Of a stretch of DNA of 64,000 bases, positions 1 through 12,562 are shown piece by piece (positions within the stretch are counted from its first letter, which is position 1; the number at the start of each line of letters is the position of its first letter). Location of the stretch: the NCBI GenBank assembly GCA_022266195.1, contig WHVY01000006.1, positions 3,906,001 to 3,970,000 on the forward strand, given 5' to 3'. Origin of the DNA: Tetranychus cinnabarinus. Its lineage: Eukaryota; Arthropoda; Arachnida; Trombidiformes; Tetranychidae. The position numbers and the translations under genes were made by a program. The notes under the pieces were generated by a model. That model was not told the DNA's origin. It searched no databases and worked only from the letters and a program-made list of their open reading frames with translations.

Positions 1-1006
1 TTCCTTCAATGAAGTGTCCATAGAGCTCTGTCCATTGCCTGTGGGTCACTTACAAGTTGCTTGTATTTTCATGACACCGTGAAAACAAAAGATAAGTCTT
101 TCAATATAACGATACTGACTCATTTAACAATTTAAAAATTGACCACAACAGCAAAAAAAAACTAGAAACAGTTGACTAACAAGTCAGACAAATTGTAAAA
201 CATAAGATATTTTTTTTTGTTTAGCCAAAAGCCGATCTCAATTAACAAAAGACCCCTTTTGTAAAAAAGGAAAGCAAAAATTGCATTGTTTTGTTTAACA
301 AATGATTTTTTTCTAGTTTGCTTTAAGCTAAATATGTGCCACTTGTAATAAAGTGTTGGTCGTTTCTCAACCTGTTTAAAATACTTGGTAAAAAGGTAGG
401 TTATTAACTGAAAGGTAAAATTTTGTAGTAAAACAAGTGACAAAGAAATTGCTTTCTTTTAAATCCTTTTGCCTTTTGTTACACTTTTTTCTTATCCCTT
501 CATAATACTTTGGTTTTTCATTCTATTTTTTGCTCTCTTTTTTTTCAAACAAACAACTTTAATATCTTACGTTTTGGTACCTTTTTTGTTGGCATATTAT
601 CTTCATAGTGTCCTGAGTTTTACTGGCAACAGTTTCAACAATTAACATCGACTCAATGTTGAGCATTGCTACTTAAATCTACTGATGCCATTATTGAGTG
701 AAAGGAGAATCTCGCTATGCATAAAGTTTGCTTTTTTTCTGGTCAAACAGTCAACTATTTACAGATGAATTAATTCCAACCATTCTCTATGCTGCTGCTG
801 CTGCCGATGATGATATTGATAATGATGCTACTTGATAAAGATGAGGAAAAGATGAGAAAATGACCGTGATGAAGAGACAATATTCTCACGGTTTAATATG
901 TTTGCATTGTATTTAATATGAATCACTCTGATTACTCCCCGAAAGTCTATGGCCAAAATAAGTTCACATAAAGATCGTTATGGACCATCGATTAGGCTTC
1001 AATTAG
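1..1006. other. intergenic stretch, no gene seen
   Basis: AT-rich DNA with homopolymer runs. The only longer reading frame (162-443, minus) translates to low-complexity residues without domain features and looks like chance. A short CTG/GAT-rich stretch lies near 790-830. I see no RNA gene here. Confidence 0.6.
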
Positions 1007-1014
1007 CATAAAAT

Positions 1015-1140
1015 GGTAAGGCTGTAGAAACATCCGTAGGCTCACTTCTCTTCTCATCAGCCACAGCTAGTTTCGGCTCAAGCCGAGTGGCTAATTAAAA
1101 AAACTTAATATTTAAGGGTTAAATTTAACAATTAACTTTG
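1015..1140 (+). repeat. left inverted-repeat arm of the MITE
   Basis: Reverse complement of 1344-1469, read directly. It begins GGTAAGGCTGTAGAAACATC and ends ACAATTAACTTTG. Confidence 0.9.
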
Positions 1141-1198
1141 TTATTCAATCTAGTCAATTATATTAAGATCATCTAGTAATTAAGAATCATTTTCTAAG

Positions 1199-1221
1199 AC
1201 TCGGAAATCATTTCCGAGTCA
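1199..1221. repeat. perfect hairpin in the MITE interior
   Basis: GACTCGGAAAT and ATTTCCGAGTC, separated by one base, form an 11-bp perfect stem inside the centre of the MITE. It is a second palindrome nested in the foldback. Confidence 0.85.
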
Positions 1222-1343
1222 GTAATGCATTGTAAACATGAAATTGCGTCAATCGATCATTGAATTAGCAAAACTTAAATTTGGACGAGATTTAAGTTTG
1301 CTGAGCATGTGGGAATGCTATTCAATTGCAATTGGGGTAACAT

Positions 1344-1469
1344 CAAAGTTAATTGTTAAATTCAACCCTTAAATATTAAGTTTTTTTAATTAGCCACTCG
1401 GCTTGAGCCGAAACTAGCTGTGGCTGATGAGAAGAGAAGTGAGCCTACGGATGTTTCTACAGCCTTACC
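1344..1469 (-). repeat. right inverted-repeat arm of the MITE
   Basis: Mirror arm of 1015-1140, followed immediately by the duplicated CATAAAAT. Confidence 0.9.
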
Positions 1470-4400
1470 CATAAAATAATTTTCAATCATTGGTATCTTC
1501 TATCATAATAACAACAACAAAAAAAAACAAGACAATTGAACTAAAAACATTGAGCTTAAATTTGATTCAACTAAGCGTTGAGCCAAGAGTGATCATCAAA
1601 AATTGAATACATCAAGACGGAAACAAGGTAACATGGATAATAGTATAAAATTAAGCAGATAAATGATTGTAACTACAACTTCCGATAGATGTCTGGTGTT
1701 GGTAGCTAAAAATGTAGATCAACAAACACAAAAACAACAACTGATGTAATGGTGATTGGTAATTACATGTAAAAACCATTAATGTTAACAATCAATGATT
1801 ACATCAAGTTGGATCGATAATATTGTCTTTAAACGTTATCATTGTCATTTCCGTTAAAGCCTTATTTTGCGCTTGTCAAGCCTTTTCCCGTTCATTTTTA
1901 CCTCTCGATGGACATCATTCAAAATTATCATCCTTCTCATTACCATCCTAAACATCATCATGGACAACAACATCAACAGCAAACGTGTCTGATTGACCGT
2001 GCTACCCTACCTTTGACCTGCAAAAGGAGCCAGTAAAGCAAAAAACAAGCCTAGTTAATTCAATGGTAAAGCTTAACATTGGTAACTTTTCTGGGGATCA
2101 ACAACCACATGGTCATTGGCATCATATTGATTGTAGTTGATTAGTTAACCAAGAACAAGAGTAACTGCGATTAATATTGTGGTGTGTCTGTTGTGGTTAG
2201 TGGGATGAATCGGAGGTACATAACCAATGGACCTTTCAATTAGTAGGAATTCAACTTTTTTTCAAGTAAAAGACGATGATAATGTATTACTGTTAAAAAA
2301 GATAGAGAAATATAACAAAACTTGAACCTTTTTTTGTGGCTCTTTCTGTGGATAAGAAGAGGGAAAAACAGCAAAAATTTTAAGATGGTGATGATGATAG
2401 GGATAGAGGATAAAGAAGATGACGGCAAAGAGCATTTGGATAACGGCAAGATGTAAAATTCACAGAGCGCATCAACATCATCAAGAACAACAGGTTTCAA
2501 GGGTGATGTTAAAATGTCTGGTTAACCTTTTGCCACGCGAATTGAGAGTTTATTTTCAAACTATTATATTATCATCATTCAAAGGTTAATTTAACGTTGG
2601 TTTCCACACATCAATTTACAATGTGATTAATGTTAACATATTAATGAACCCAGCGAGTTACATTCAATTAATAATAAAGGTTACATCAACCTAGATATCA
2701 GCCGAAAATGCGAAGAGCTGATTATTTTTAAGACATAAAAACCAAGCAGCCGAAAAGCTGATAGCATAGAAAGCATATTCAAAATGTGATTTGTATAAAT
2801 TGGCGAGTCAAGTTTTTTCATTAAATTATATATTTTTTTGCTTAATTTTTTATTCTAATTTATTTATTGTTCCCTTAATCAATAAGATTTCACCAAATTT
2901 AAATTGTTTACCTTATCCAAGGATAAAGACTGCAACAGATGACTGTATTAACTTTAATGTTAATAGTTACCTTTTATCAACTGTTTGCTTTAGTCTTAAG
3001 GATTGTTAATCCTACATATTGCAGCCAAGTCAACAATTAAATAACACCTTTACCTCCATCTTTATCATCATCTGGATTAACAATTGTATGGAAGCTAATA
3101 TAAATGGCAATGCATAGTGAAATAATCTCAATTGTCCAGTTAATTAATGTCTATTTGATTTCGCCTTACTATACTGTTGGTTTTCAGCAAGAGCAACTGT
3201 AACCCAGTTGTGAATGTTACTGTTCACACGATCACCATAAATGTGATGATCATTGAAGCACAACATATTCACACACATAAACTTGATACAAGAATAAAGT
3301 GAAACAGTAACAGTTTACTAATAATGAACTTTTTTTATAATATAATCAAACAAAACAAAAAAAAAACAAGAAACAAAAAAACCATTGGCTCACTTCATTT
3401 GTCTATACATGTATGGATATGTTATGGTGTAGGAGCAGATAATGAAATACACATGGGAAAATGGTCAACTTGAAAGGTAAAAATTTGATTAAAGGGATGC
3501 AAGTAAAATAATTATAACACTAATAATAATTTTAATTTATTTATTTTCCCTTTCAGTCTTAACCTGCATCTAAGCGAACAGGGAACGAGCCAAGGAGACC
3601 GAAAGAGTAATCAACTAACCAAGTGCCTTGATTGTTCCAGGTGGAAATATTTACCTCAAGCAATAATAAACTTTGGGGACACTTTGCATTCACATATACA
3701 CAATGTTGTCGTAGTGACTGTTACCAAGGATAATCATCGCTATCACCATCAACATCATAATCATCATCAAAAGACAGCAGCAGCAAGAGAAACAGCAAGC
3801 ATGGAAGAAACTCAGAAAGTAAAAATATTATCTTTTAATGATAAAAAATTGAAGCAGAAGGAAGCAACAGTTGACTGTTAACTGTTAGCGATCAACAAAA
3901 ATGATAAACACACTAACTTTGCAGTTGGCATCTTGGATGATAATAATAATGGTGATGATAAAAAAGTAATCAGAACGTGTCACCAGATGAAACCTGTTGA
4001 TTGCATATGTTGATGATCAAGTTCACCATCAATTTTCATTTTCACATGTCTTTTCAGGCTCACGCTCTCTCTCTCTTCTATCTCACTGGCTCACCATCAT
4101 AATCTTATTTCAATTGTTAATTATTAGTTGCAATCATTGATTATCCATGTATTATACATAGGTAATCAGCCAATTTCAATTCCACATTTTACCAAACAAC
4201 AGTATTTCGTATTGCTAATTGTTTCTCCTTTTTTTTACTCCAAATTTTAAAGCAGGTTTATTCCCTTATTGCTGCAGTTGTCCATCCACGATGATGTTGA
4301 TGGTGGTAATGATGATGTTGATCATTTTGCATTGATATCGATGTCTTCAAGGCTGGAATAAGTCGTTCAACAAGGTTACCATCTCAACCTGTTGCTTTTA

Positions 4401-4862
4401 AACACTCACACAATTTGGTTAATTGTTAATTACCCACATATTTAAGTGTCACTAATTAACCTTTTCTTTTCTTATTATTGCTTCAATTTCCTCACCTGTC
4501 TTTTTGATTCAAATGTTGAAAACAATTAGTCAAAAAAAAACAAGGCAAGAAAAAAGTGTCTTCAACATTTGCAATGTTTATGCATTTGTTTTTTACCCTT
4601 AACTTTTGCTAGCCAATATTAAACAAGCAAAATGTTATTCATGATAACAAAATGATTTTACCATGAATAACTATTCTATGAGCTTGATTTTGATTCACTT
4701 GATATTGAATTTACCAACATTTATTCATGTTAATCAAAAGGGATCAGGAATTAGGCATGCAAATATATTCAAGTGCAAGGTTAATGTGGTAAAAACAAGG
4801 ATCAAAGCAAGTGTAAATTAGCTAATTGTTAATAATCTAATGTCATAATTTTCTGCTCAAAT

Positions 4863-5142
4863 TTACAGGTAAAAAAATGGATGCAATCTAGGAATAAGAT
4901 GAAGACAAAAAAAGAGTAAACCACGAAAAATACCGAAAAAGTACGTGAAGACAAAGATTATTGAGACAACGAATACGACAACTAAGATGAAGAAGACAAA
5001 GATGAAGGTAAAGATGAAGATGAAGATAAAGGAAACGAAGGGGGATCCGACGGAAGGATGGAGCAAGACAGAGAAGAAGAAGAGGACAGAAAGAGGGGAA
5101 ATTGGGAGGATGAAAAGAGGGTGAAAAAGAGGGTGAACCGTT
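4863..5142 (+). repeat. purine-rich (GAA/GAT) low-complexity block
   Basis: About 280 bases dominated by A and G on the + strand, mostly degenerate GAA, GAT and GAG triplets. The apparent minus-strand reading frames across it (Phe/Ser/Ile-rich) are composition artefacts. Confidence 0.7.
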
Positions 5143-5208
5143 TAAACAGTGTAAAGGTTAGCATCTGCCTTTACATTGATCGGTTATCATTGGTTTTCAA
5201 CTAGAAGC

Positions 5209-5318
5209 TTACTTTTCTTTCTCTTTCTTTTTCTCTCTCTACGGCCAATCTTCCAATGGCTTCTCTTTCTTCTCTTCTTCTTCTTCTCTTTCTTTCTTCT
5301 CTTTCTTTCACCTGCCCT
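5209..5318 (+). repeat. pyrimidine-rich (CTT/TTTC) block
   Basis: About 110 bases of T and C with one mixed interruption, lying about 0.6 kb before the snail-family start codon. A GA-rich stretch follows at about 5360-5392. Such CT/GA tracts are candidate GAGA-factor sites; this is inference. Confidence 0.6.
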
Positions 5319-5902
5319 GCGAAACGAGCCACGAGTTAGGGCGGTAATAGAGTGAGCAAGAAGATGAAGAGAGAGAGAAAGAGAAAGACTTGGAAAGGTT
5401 AAGCTCTCCCGAACGATCGACGCTAGTAGTTATTGGTATGAAGGTTACATCGACAGATCATTTTACCTTTGAACCAAGTCAAGTTAACATTAACAGTTTT
5501 AGTTTAAATTATTTTATAACATAACATTTATATATATATTTACATCTTTTCATCAACATCATTTCATTTCATGTTTACATCCCAAGATCATCGTTTAACC
5601 GTCATCGTTATTTTTGACATTCATCGCTGTCTTCATTGACTTTTTTGTTGAACCAAAATTGCTCCAATTTCAACCCAACACAATCCATTGGAACTTTTTT
5701 TTGCGTACATTTTGTTCGTATTTACAACCAATTTTGTGACTCTTTTTTATTTTGTCCAACCGATAATTGAGTGTCTTAACTGTTGATCACTTAATTGTTG
5801 CAACTTTAATCAACTAACCCGTTGTTAGACAACCTTTGTGCCAACTTGTTTGTTTGTTTATTTGTTTATCAGCAACTGTTATAAGTCAAAAGTCAAGCAA
5901 AA

Positions 5903-8900
5903 ATGCCTAGAAGTTTTTTGATTAAAAAATCTCTGGTAACAACAGGAACCACAACCACGACAACTGGAACCACACCAAGTGCACCCACAACCGTAATATC
6001 GGGCAATCATGAACGATCAATCCAAGATGATTTACAGAATGAAAATTACAATTACAATAGCAATGGTTAGTTGAACCTTTTTATTTACAAATTTCATTCC
6101 CAATCAAATCCTCAATCATTGTCAACTTTCACACTTTTCATTTCATGTTCCTTCAACCCTTGAAAATCAGTTAGAAAGCAACTGTTAAGCAAAACTAGGA
6201 AATCATGTTAGTGGATCATTGATCCTTCATCATCTTCATCAACTCTCTCATCTTTAAGTGGTCCATAATAATGTTAAGGAAGGAAGCTAAATTGCTACCT
6301 TGTAAACCGGTTTACTGTAAATAATTTAAACTGGAATAACAATCTGAAGACAACTTTGAGACAAGTCAGCTTTTTACCCAAAGAGATGATGATGATAACG
6401 AAATTTCAATTATTTCGTCTTTCCATCATCTTCTTCATCCTCACCTTCACCTTAGTCTTTCATCTTATTATCATTTTCTTGTTTTCGTTTTTGCCTTTTT
6501 TTCGCTTTTTCAGAATTCTCAGAACAATTAAATGAACCTCTGTGTTAAACGAAAACCTTTACTTTTGAACAAAAGGTAAAACTGGTTTTCTGCTGTTCAT
6601 CTTGTCAGTTAATTATCATGGTTAAGCTTTTACAGAGTATAAAAAACAAAACAAATCAATCCCGAAATTGTAAATTGACGAAAAGTTGAGAGCCAAAAAA
6701 AAACTGTTATTTATTATTTACCATGAAAAAAAGGTTGAAACAAGGTGAAGTTGAATACAATTTCAACAATTTGAAATTAAATAACCAAATTTGTTTCATC
6801 AGTTGGTGGTCAACATCAAAAAAAGAAAGGTTTCTTGTACCAATCAACTGGAAAATTAATCGTAATTTAAACAACGGTAACAATCCGAATTGGCTCAAGT
6901 CTCTGAATGTTAGTAAAAAAAATGTTCAAATTCACGTTACAACTTAAAAGAGGAACCTTTTATGTATCTTTTATACCTTTTTTTGTGAAACATTTTTGGT
7001 TTTTTAAATAACAAAATAGTAAAGACAGTGTTTCAGGTAAATAAGATCATTTCGTTCAACTCAATATACAACGGATAACCGGTTTTATGCTATTTAATGC
7101 AAAAATAAATCAATAACGAAAAGCAAAAGATCACTAGCAAAGGTATATTAATTTATTGTGATTAAACAATTTCATCAACTTTTCCCGTTCACTTTTATGG
7201 ACTTTTTGCTCTTCCAAACTTGACCTCAGCTAGTTTTATTTGTTGCTCATCATTATCATCTTCATCCTCTCACCTTATGAGGTACATCTTAATCTGTGTA
7301 TTCAACTTGAGAAATGTTGACCAATAAAAGAGGAATTATAATGAAAAAATTGACATTTCTTTTGTACTTTAAAACTAACATTTTTCTTGTTTTCTTTTTG
7401 TTTTTCTTTTAGTTCCATTTGATTTGAGCACGAAAAATCGCAAAACCGAAGCAAATGTCCCTTCTAATGGTTCAGTCAAAGACCGTCCAGTCAAATCAGA
7501 ATCCGATTCTGGTCATGCAGGTTCACCTCGCGGTCAACCTGGTTCATCTTCATCAACCTCATCCACATTAAACGTTTTAACACCTTCACCCGCTGTAACT
7601 GCCAAAACACTTTACATTCCCTCTTCTGGTTCACCTCGAGGAGCTTTCCTAGCCACATCATCTTCCTTGCCCGGTAAAACTGCTCTGGCTCCATTGGAAC
7701 CACTCAATATTAACCATGATTCCGATTTGATTCCTTGGCCTTTACCACCAACCAAATCCCATCATTTATCACTTCATCCACATTCACTTTACTCTGGCCT
7801 TTACACACCTCGGGATGCCCATTATCCTCATCCAGCCCATCATCATAGTCACCATCACTCTCATCACTCTCACCATTCCAGCCACTCACTAGCCAATTAT
7901 CATCATCATCCTCACCAAAACTATTACATGTCTCCTCATTCCCACCATCATAACCATTATTACAATCAACCTTCCAGTCCACCCTACCTCATCTCACCTC
8001 CACGAACTCCTTATTCACGGTCAACTTCCTCGCGAACCACAAACTCGTCTTCACCTTTAGCTTTGACCAATGGCTCTCTGAGCTCTTCCCTTCACCGTTC
8101 CGATTCCTGTTCATCTTCTGATCTTCCTTCACCTCGAGACTCTCATTCTGATGATGAGTTAACCTCTCGTCGCCATTCTCTAACGCCAATTACATCAGGA
8201 AGAAGTTCATATGTCCATTCACCAGTGGCCACAGTAGACGAGGAAAACGAAGACTCACCAATGACTGACTTATCAGTTGAAAATAAATCCTCTTCTTGTC
8301 CTTCCTCATTCCAATCAAGTCGACCCGCCAAGATGCGTAAAGATGCAACCGGATCACCTATTCCAGTCTCATTCTCCTGTCCCTCGTCACCTCAACAAAC
8401 CCAATTGTCACCTAAATCATTACCATCACCATCATCTCACCACCAAAACTCATCGTCATCCTCTACCTCTTCCTTGTCATCACTTTCATCATCATCATCG
8501 ACAACAACAACGACAACCCAAGTAAACTCAAAAACCTGCAACTCTTCCGCTCCTCGATACCAATGTCCAGATTGCAAGAAGAGCTATTCAACCTGCTCAG
8601 GATTAACCAAGCACCAAGAGTTCCATTGTTCAACTCAAACCAAAAAATCATTCTCATGTAAATTCTGTGACAAAGTGTATCATTCACTTGGCGCCCTAAA
8701 AATGCACATCCGAACCCACACTTTACCCTGTAAATGTAACCTTTGCGGCAAAGCCTTTTCCAGACCTTGGCTACTTCAGGGTCACATGCGAACCCATACC
8801 GGTGAAAAGCCATTTGCTTGTACCCAATGTGGCCGTAAATTTGCTGACCGGTCAAACCTGAGAGCTCATTTCCAGACTCATTCAGATGTTAAAAAGTACG

Positions 8901-9037
8901 GCTGTAAAGGATGTGGTAAAACATTTAGTCGCATGTCACTCTTGTCCAAACATCAAGACAATGGTTGTCCAGCTAAAAGCCTTAACCTATCAACCACAAC
9001 AACCTCATCGACCTCATCCTCGAGTAAAACTACGTGA
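5903..9037 (+). CDS. sna: snail-family C2H2 zinc-finger transcription factor, two exons
   Basis: Exons 5903-6065 and 7413-9037 encode 595 residues. Exon 1 begins MPRSFLIKK, the SNAG repressor motif of Snail/Scratch/Gfi proteins, and ends in phase 1 at G|GTTAGT. The intron ends in a pyrimidine tract plus AG, and the joined codon GTT runs into PFDLS, a CtBP-binding type motif. A long Ser/Pro/His-rich linker, including a histidine-rich patch, leads to five C2H2-type fingers (about residues 437-575). The fingers carry FCDKVY..LGALKMHIRTH, CGKAFSRPWLLQGH and FADRSNLRAH, and the last ends KHQDNGC. This finger set matches Snail/Escargot/Worniu rather than Scratch. The family are nuclear E-box (CAGGTG-like) repressors in mesoderm, neuroblast and epithelial-mesenchymal programmes. 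Which paralogue it is cannot be settled here. Confidence 0.95.
6066..7412 (+). other. intron of the snail-family gene
   Basis: A 1,347-bp intron with donor GTTAGT and acceptor TTTTCTTTTAG. Overlapping small frames on both strands at 6707-6947 look like chance. A CAGGTAA sequence sits at 7034-7040. Confidence 0.85.
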
Positions 9038-9323
9038 TTTACCCAGTTGACTAAAAACTGGTTAAACCCAATTCCTTACTCAACTCTATTACTATCATTG
9101 CCAATATTATTATTACATTTATTCATATTATAACGCCGATTACCAATATATATCAATTGAGATATTATTGAACTCCATTCAATTACATTCCCAATGATGT
9201 TGACCACAATGAAACTAAACTGTTTCCAGAAGACGTTATTATTAATTGTTCCGTTGACATTTGACCACATTTCATATTTACATTAATCATCTTTTAATAT
9301 ACTTAATTAACATCACCGACAAA

Positions 9324-9412
9324 TCACACACACACAGAGAGACACTTATATACACTTATACATAAATATATAAATATATCAACACAAAGACACACAGAAA
9401 GACACACATATG
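9324..9412 (+). repeat. CA/GA/TA low-complexity stretch
   Basis: Degenerate ACACAC, AGAGAGAC and TATATA runs without a strict unit, inside the probable 3' UTR. Confidence 0.7.
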
Positions 9413-9893
9413 CACACTGAGATTAATAATTAATCATCAAACTGCCCACCGAATCAATAATGATGGTTAAACTAATTATTGGCTGGACAAGCAAGGCTAA
9501 GGAAAAATAAAATGCAAAACAAAATGATGTGTGTTTAGTTGACTACAATACTTGTTAACAATACAATTGTAAATATTTTTTATACAACAATATCTTACCT
9601 TTATTAATCGAGTCACAACTCAATATCAATCAACCAACACAAAATTGTTAATCTTTAATTATCTGTATAAACCATACAATTAACCAGAGCACTCATAATA
9701 ATGATAAAAATGACAAATGAGAAACACAAAACACAAAACAAAAAACTAGTCCAAATAACCAACATATATTGTATTAACCTTAACAATTAATCACAGTGAT
9801 TAAACAATGTGAATTCGCGCTGTGCCATCAATTAATACTCTAAATGTCTCTCTAATTGTAAATTTATTAAATGTAATTTAACTCCAACATTGA

Positions 9894-9899
9894 AATAAA
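9894..9899 (+). terminator. candidate polyadenylation signal, snail-family gene
   Basis: AATAAA about 860 bases after the stop codon. It is the last clear hexamer before the long gene-free region. Confidence 0.35.
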
Positions 9900-11356
9900 C
9901 AAATTGAGAAAAAACTAAATCTTTTTCAACATTATTTATGCTCATTCCGAGCCTCACTTCAACATTAACATTAGACAAATAAGCAATAAAATAATTCACC
10001 AATCATCTTGATAATAACCTTTAACGCGTGTCACAATCAGTCCCGATGAGGTTAATAATGAAATGTGAAAGGTCAACATGAACATGTGTTAAGATGTTAA
10101 AAGATTTTCAGACTTTTCAAGGTTTATCATGATGTTGATCATCATTGAAACACGGTTTGAATGTGACAATCAATAGGACAAGACAATTGCCATTAATTTA
10201 CTTTTGCTGACACTTTTTAATTCAATGCCTTTCTGTTTACCATTTTTATGCCATTTTATGACACTTTTACTGGACTTTACTGATCTCCGGCCAATGTGTG
10301 TAACTTTGTTTATCTTATTGCCTGGTAAAAGATTAGTAATATGTAAGGGTCATCAATGGGTGGTAAAAGTGACCTTTTAAAAAGGCTAATTATTTATCTT
10401 TTCATCGTTTAAATTGACTACATTAACTTGATTTCAAGTTGATAAAAACCTGGAACCCTCCAAAAGCCATTGATTTATGTATTAAAATGCTTTTCGCTGT
10501 TTGCTTTTGTATTTGCTCAATATTTTTGTTCATTGAAAGCATTGAAACTCTTGAAAAGGCACATTTTCAGATCACCTCTGGATTTAAGGTGAAAGTTCAA
10601 TGAATCTGTACCTTTCTTTGATCAGTTTACCAAAATGGTTTTATCATTTCTTTTAATCCAAAGTTTCAATACAAAAATTGATTAAAAATAAGAGTTTGTA
10701 AATAGCAATAAATTGTCAACTCAGTAAACCAAACAATTGAAAAGATCAACCTCCAATTTACTTTGTTTTTTCAACTTATCAAATCAAGAATTGTAAATTA
10801 AGGTTCAGGTTTTGTATTTAAAAGTTATATTTGCTTTAATACATAAACAATTCAGCAGATAAAGTCCCGAAATCGTTTCTTTTTTTGTATAATTTTCCTT
10901 CGGACAGAAATCTAAATTGAAAACATTATTAAATGAAAAAGAGGAAAAATCAGAGAGATTGGTACAGAATCAATGATAATATTCAGAAATTTGATTTTCA
11001 ACGGCTTACACTCTTTGACAAACATTGAGTTCAACAGTTGAACGATAAAAGTGGAAAACGATCAAAATTTCCATGGAAAATGATAACCGAGCGATTTCAT
11101 TTAAAATTTTATGCTTTTTGTTTAATGTCATTTTTTGGAAAACAAGTTGAAGAGTTATAAAATGGAAACAAGAAGTGACCTAAGAGTGACCCAAGTAGGG
11201 AAACAGGAATGTAAAACACTTTGCAAAGGATCTCACAGGTTCAACACCTTCATATATTGAATTTTTGTCTTTTTTGTCAACACAAAGGTAACAATAAAGA
11301 CGAGAAAGAAGACGAATAAAGAAGAAATGAAAAGGAGAGAAAAAATTGGGAAAGAT

Positions 11357-11380
11357 GAAGAAGAAGAAGAAGAAGAAGAA
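11357..11380 (+). repeat. (GAA)8 microsatellite
   Basis: Uninterrupted GAA triplets in purine-rich surroundings. Confidence 0.9.
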
Positions 11381-12544
11381 GGAAGATAAAGGATGAAAAA
11401 ATGCATTCTAAAAGGTCTTTTTTGGTTAAATACGAACAGATTGTCCGTATAACTTAAGTCTTAAGGTTTGTTTTTTGCTCAACCTTGTTGGCCTAGTAAA
11501 GAGCCAAAAGAATGGGCAAAATGAATAGAAGCCCAAATATACATACAAAGACGGAGAAGAAGATGAACAAGATGAGAATGAAAGTTTTTCTTTGGGAATT
11601 TAGCACTTGCCAGTAGTAAAATACATGACCAAGGAAACTGGCGAAAGAAGCGAGTAAAATGATGAAGGCAAAAGGTAAGGTTAACCTGTTTCAAAGTAGC
11701 ACATCCAAGCAAATCAACACTTACAATGTGACCATTTTAGTCAGTCCAAACCTTAACCTTTACCTTTGAAAAAATACCTTTAAAAGCTGAAGACCAAAGT
11801 TAAGATGAAAATTTTAAACAAACACCAAACGAAGAAGAAGAAAAAGTTATTCAATTTTTAGTCTTCAATGAAAATGATGATAATAAGCAATTCGTGTCAA
11901 TTTACTTCATCAATCATCATTGAAATTGTTGAACGAAATGGTTTACCATCAAAATATTGTTCAAAACTTGAACCATCGAAATCGTCGAAAGAGTTGCTTC
12001 TCTGTCAACCTTTACCTTTCACCTTTCCATATCGAATTGAAAGGGAAAAATTATGAAAAGTTAAGAAAAGGAAAAGAGTTGAAAGAAGAAGAATAAGAAA
12101 AGGAAAAGTTTACTTTTTTTTTAATTTGATATCCAAAGTTTGCTCAGTTCAATTATATCCAAAGAGTTGAGATGTATACAAAGAGTTAAGTGATGATAAT
12201 GATGAAAAGAGAGAGAAGAAAAAAAAGTTTAATTTCTTCCCATGATAATGGGAATAACGGTAATAATGGTTATGATAATAACTGTACCTTTCAATGGGAA
12301 TCTTTTCCTGATTGGTTTCGCTTTTACCGTTTCTCATTGTGTGTTCAGTTGAAACTGAAGGGCGACAAAAAGGTCAACACTTTCATGGTGCAAAAATGTT
12401 CAACATAACCTAATTAGATATACACTGGCAATCTATCAACGGTTTGATGTTTAAATGGGCGAAATGGGACAAAGGTAAATATGAAAAATGCAAATAAAGT
12501 AAGGTTTGTCAATGTGAATCTATTCATTTCTTTGAACCTTTCTT

Positions 12545-12562
12545 ATTCTTCTTCTTCTTCTT
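12545..12562 (+). repeat. (TTC)6 microsatellite
   Basis: Pure TTC triplets ending before TTCGTC. Confidence 0.85.

Larger units (their letters stand above)
1015..1469. mobile_element. foldback MITE with 8-bp target site duplication
   Basis: A 455-bp nonautonomous DNA transposon-like element. Its ends are 126-bp inverted repeats (1015-1140 and 1344-1469) that match almost perfectly; I found one clear mismatch near the inner end. The outer termini read GGTAAGGCTG...CAGCCTTACC. The element is bracketed by the direct repeat CATAAAAT at 1007-1014 and 1470-1477. An 8-bp duplication fits hAT- or P-type transposases rather than the TA or 2-3 bp duplications of mariner and Harbinger; this family guess is inference. 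The 203-bp centre has no coding capacity and carries its own perfect hairpin (1199-1221). The near-identity of the arms suggests recent insertion. Confidence 0.9.
1478..5902. other. upstream noncoding region of the snail-family gene
   Basis: No convincing exon was found; the longest frames are short and compositionally biased. It holds many simple GAT/CAT-rich stretches and, at 4.9-5.4 kb, a purine-rich block followed by a pyrimidine-rich block. The 5' UTR and promoter of the snail-family gene must lie in its right part, but I cannot place the start site. Confidence 0.5.
9038..9900 (+). other. probable 3' UTR of the snail-family gene
   Basis: AT-rich sequence after the stop codon. AATAAA occurs at 9894-9899, with another near 9507. 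No coding signal. Confidence 0.5.

Noticed and set aside
7710..8331. several minus-strand Asp/Glu-rich frames
   Set aside because: Mirror images of the His/Ser-rich part of the snail-family exon.
8463..8855. 130-codon minus-strand frame
   Set aside because: Antisense of the zinc-finger exon; its codons are forced by the conserved + strand fingers.
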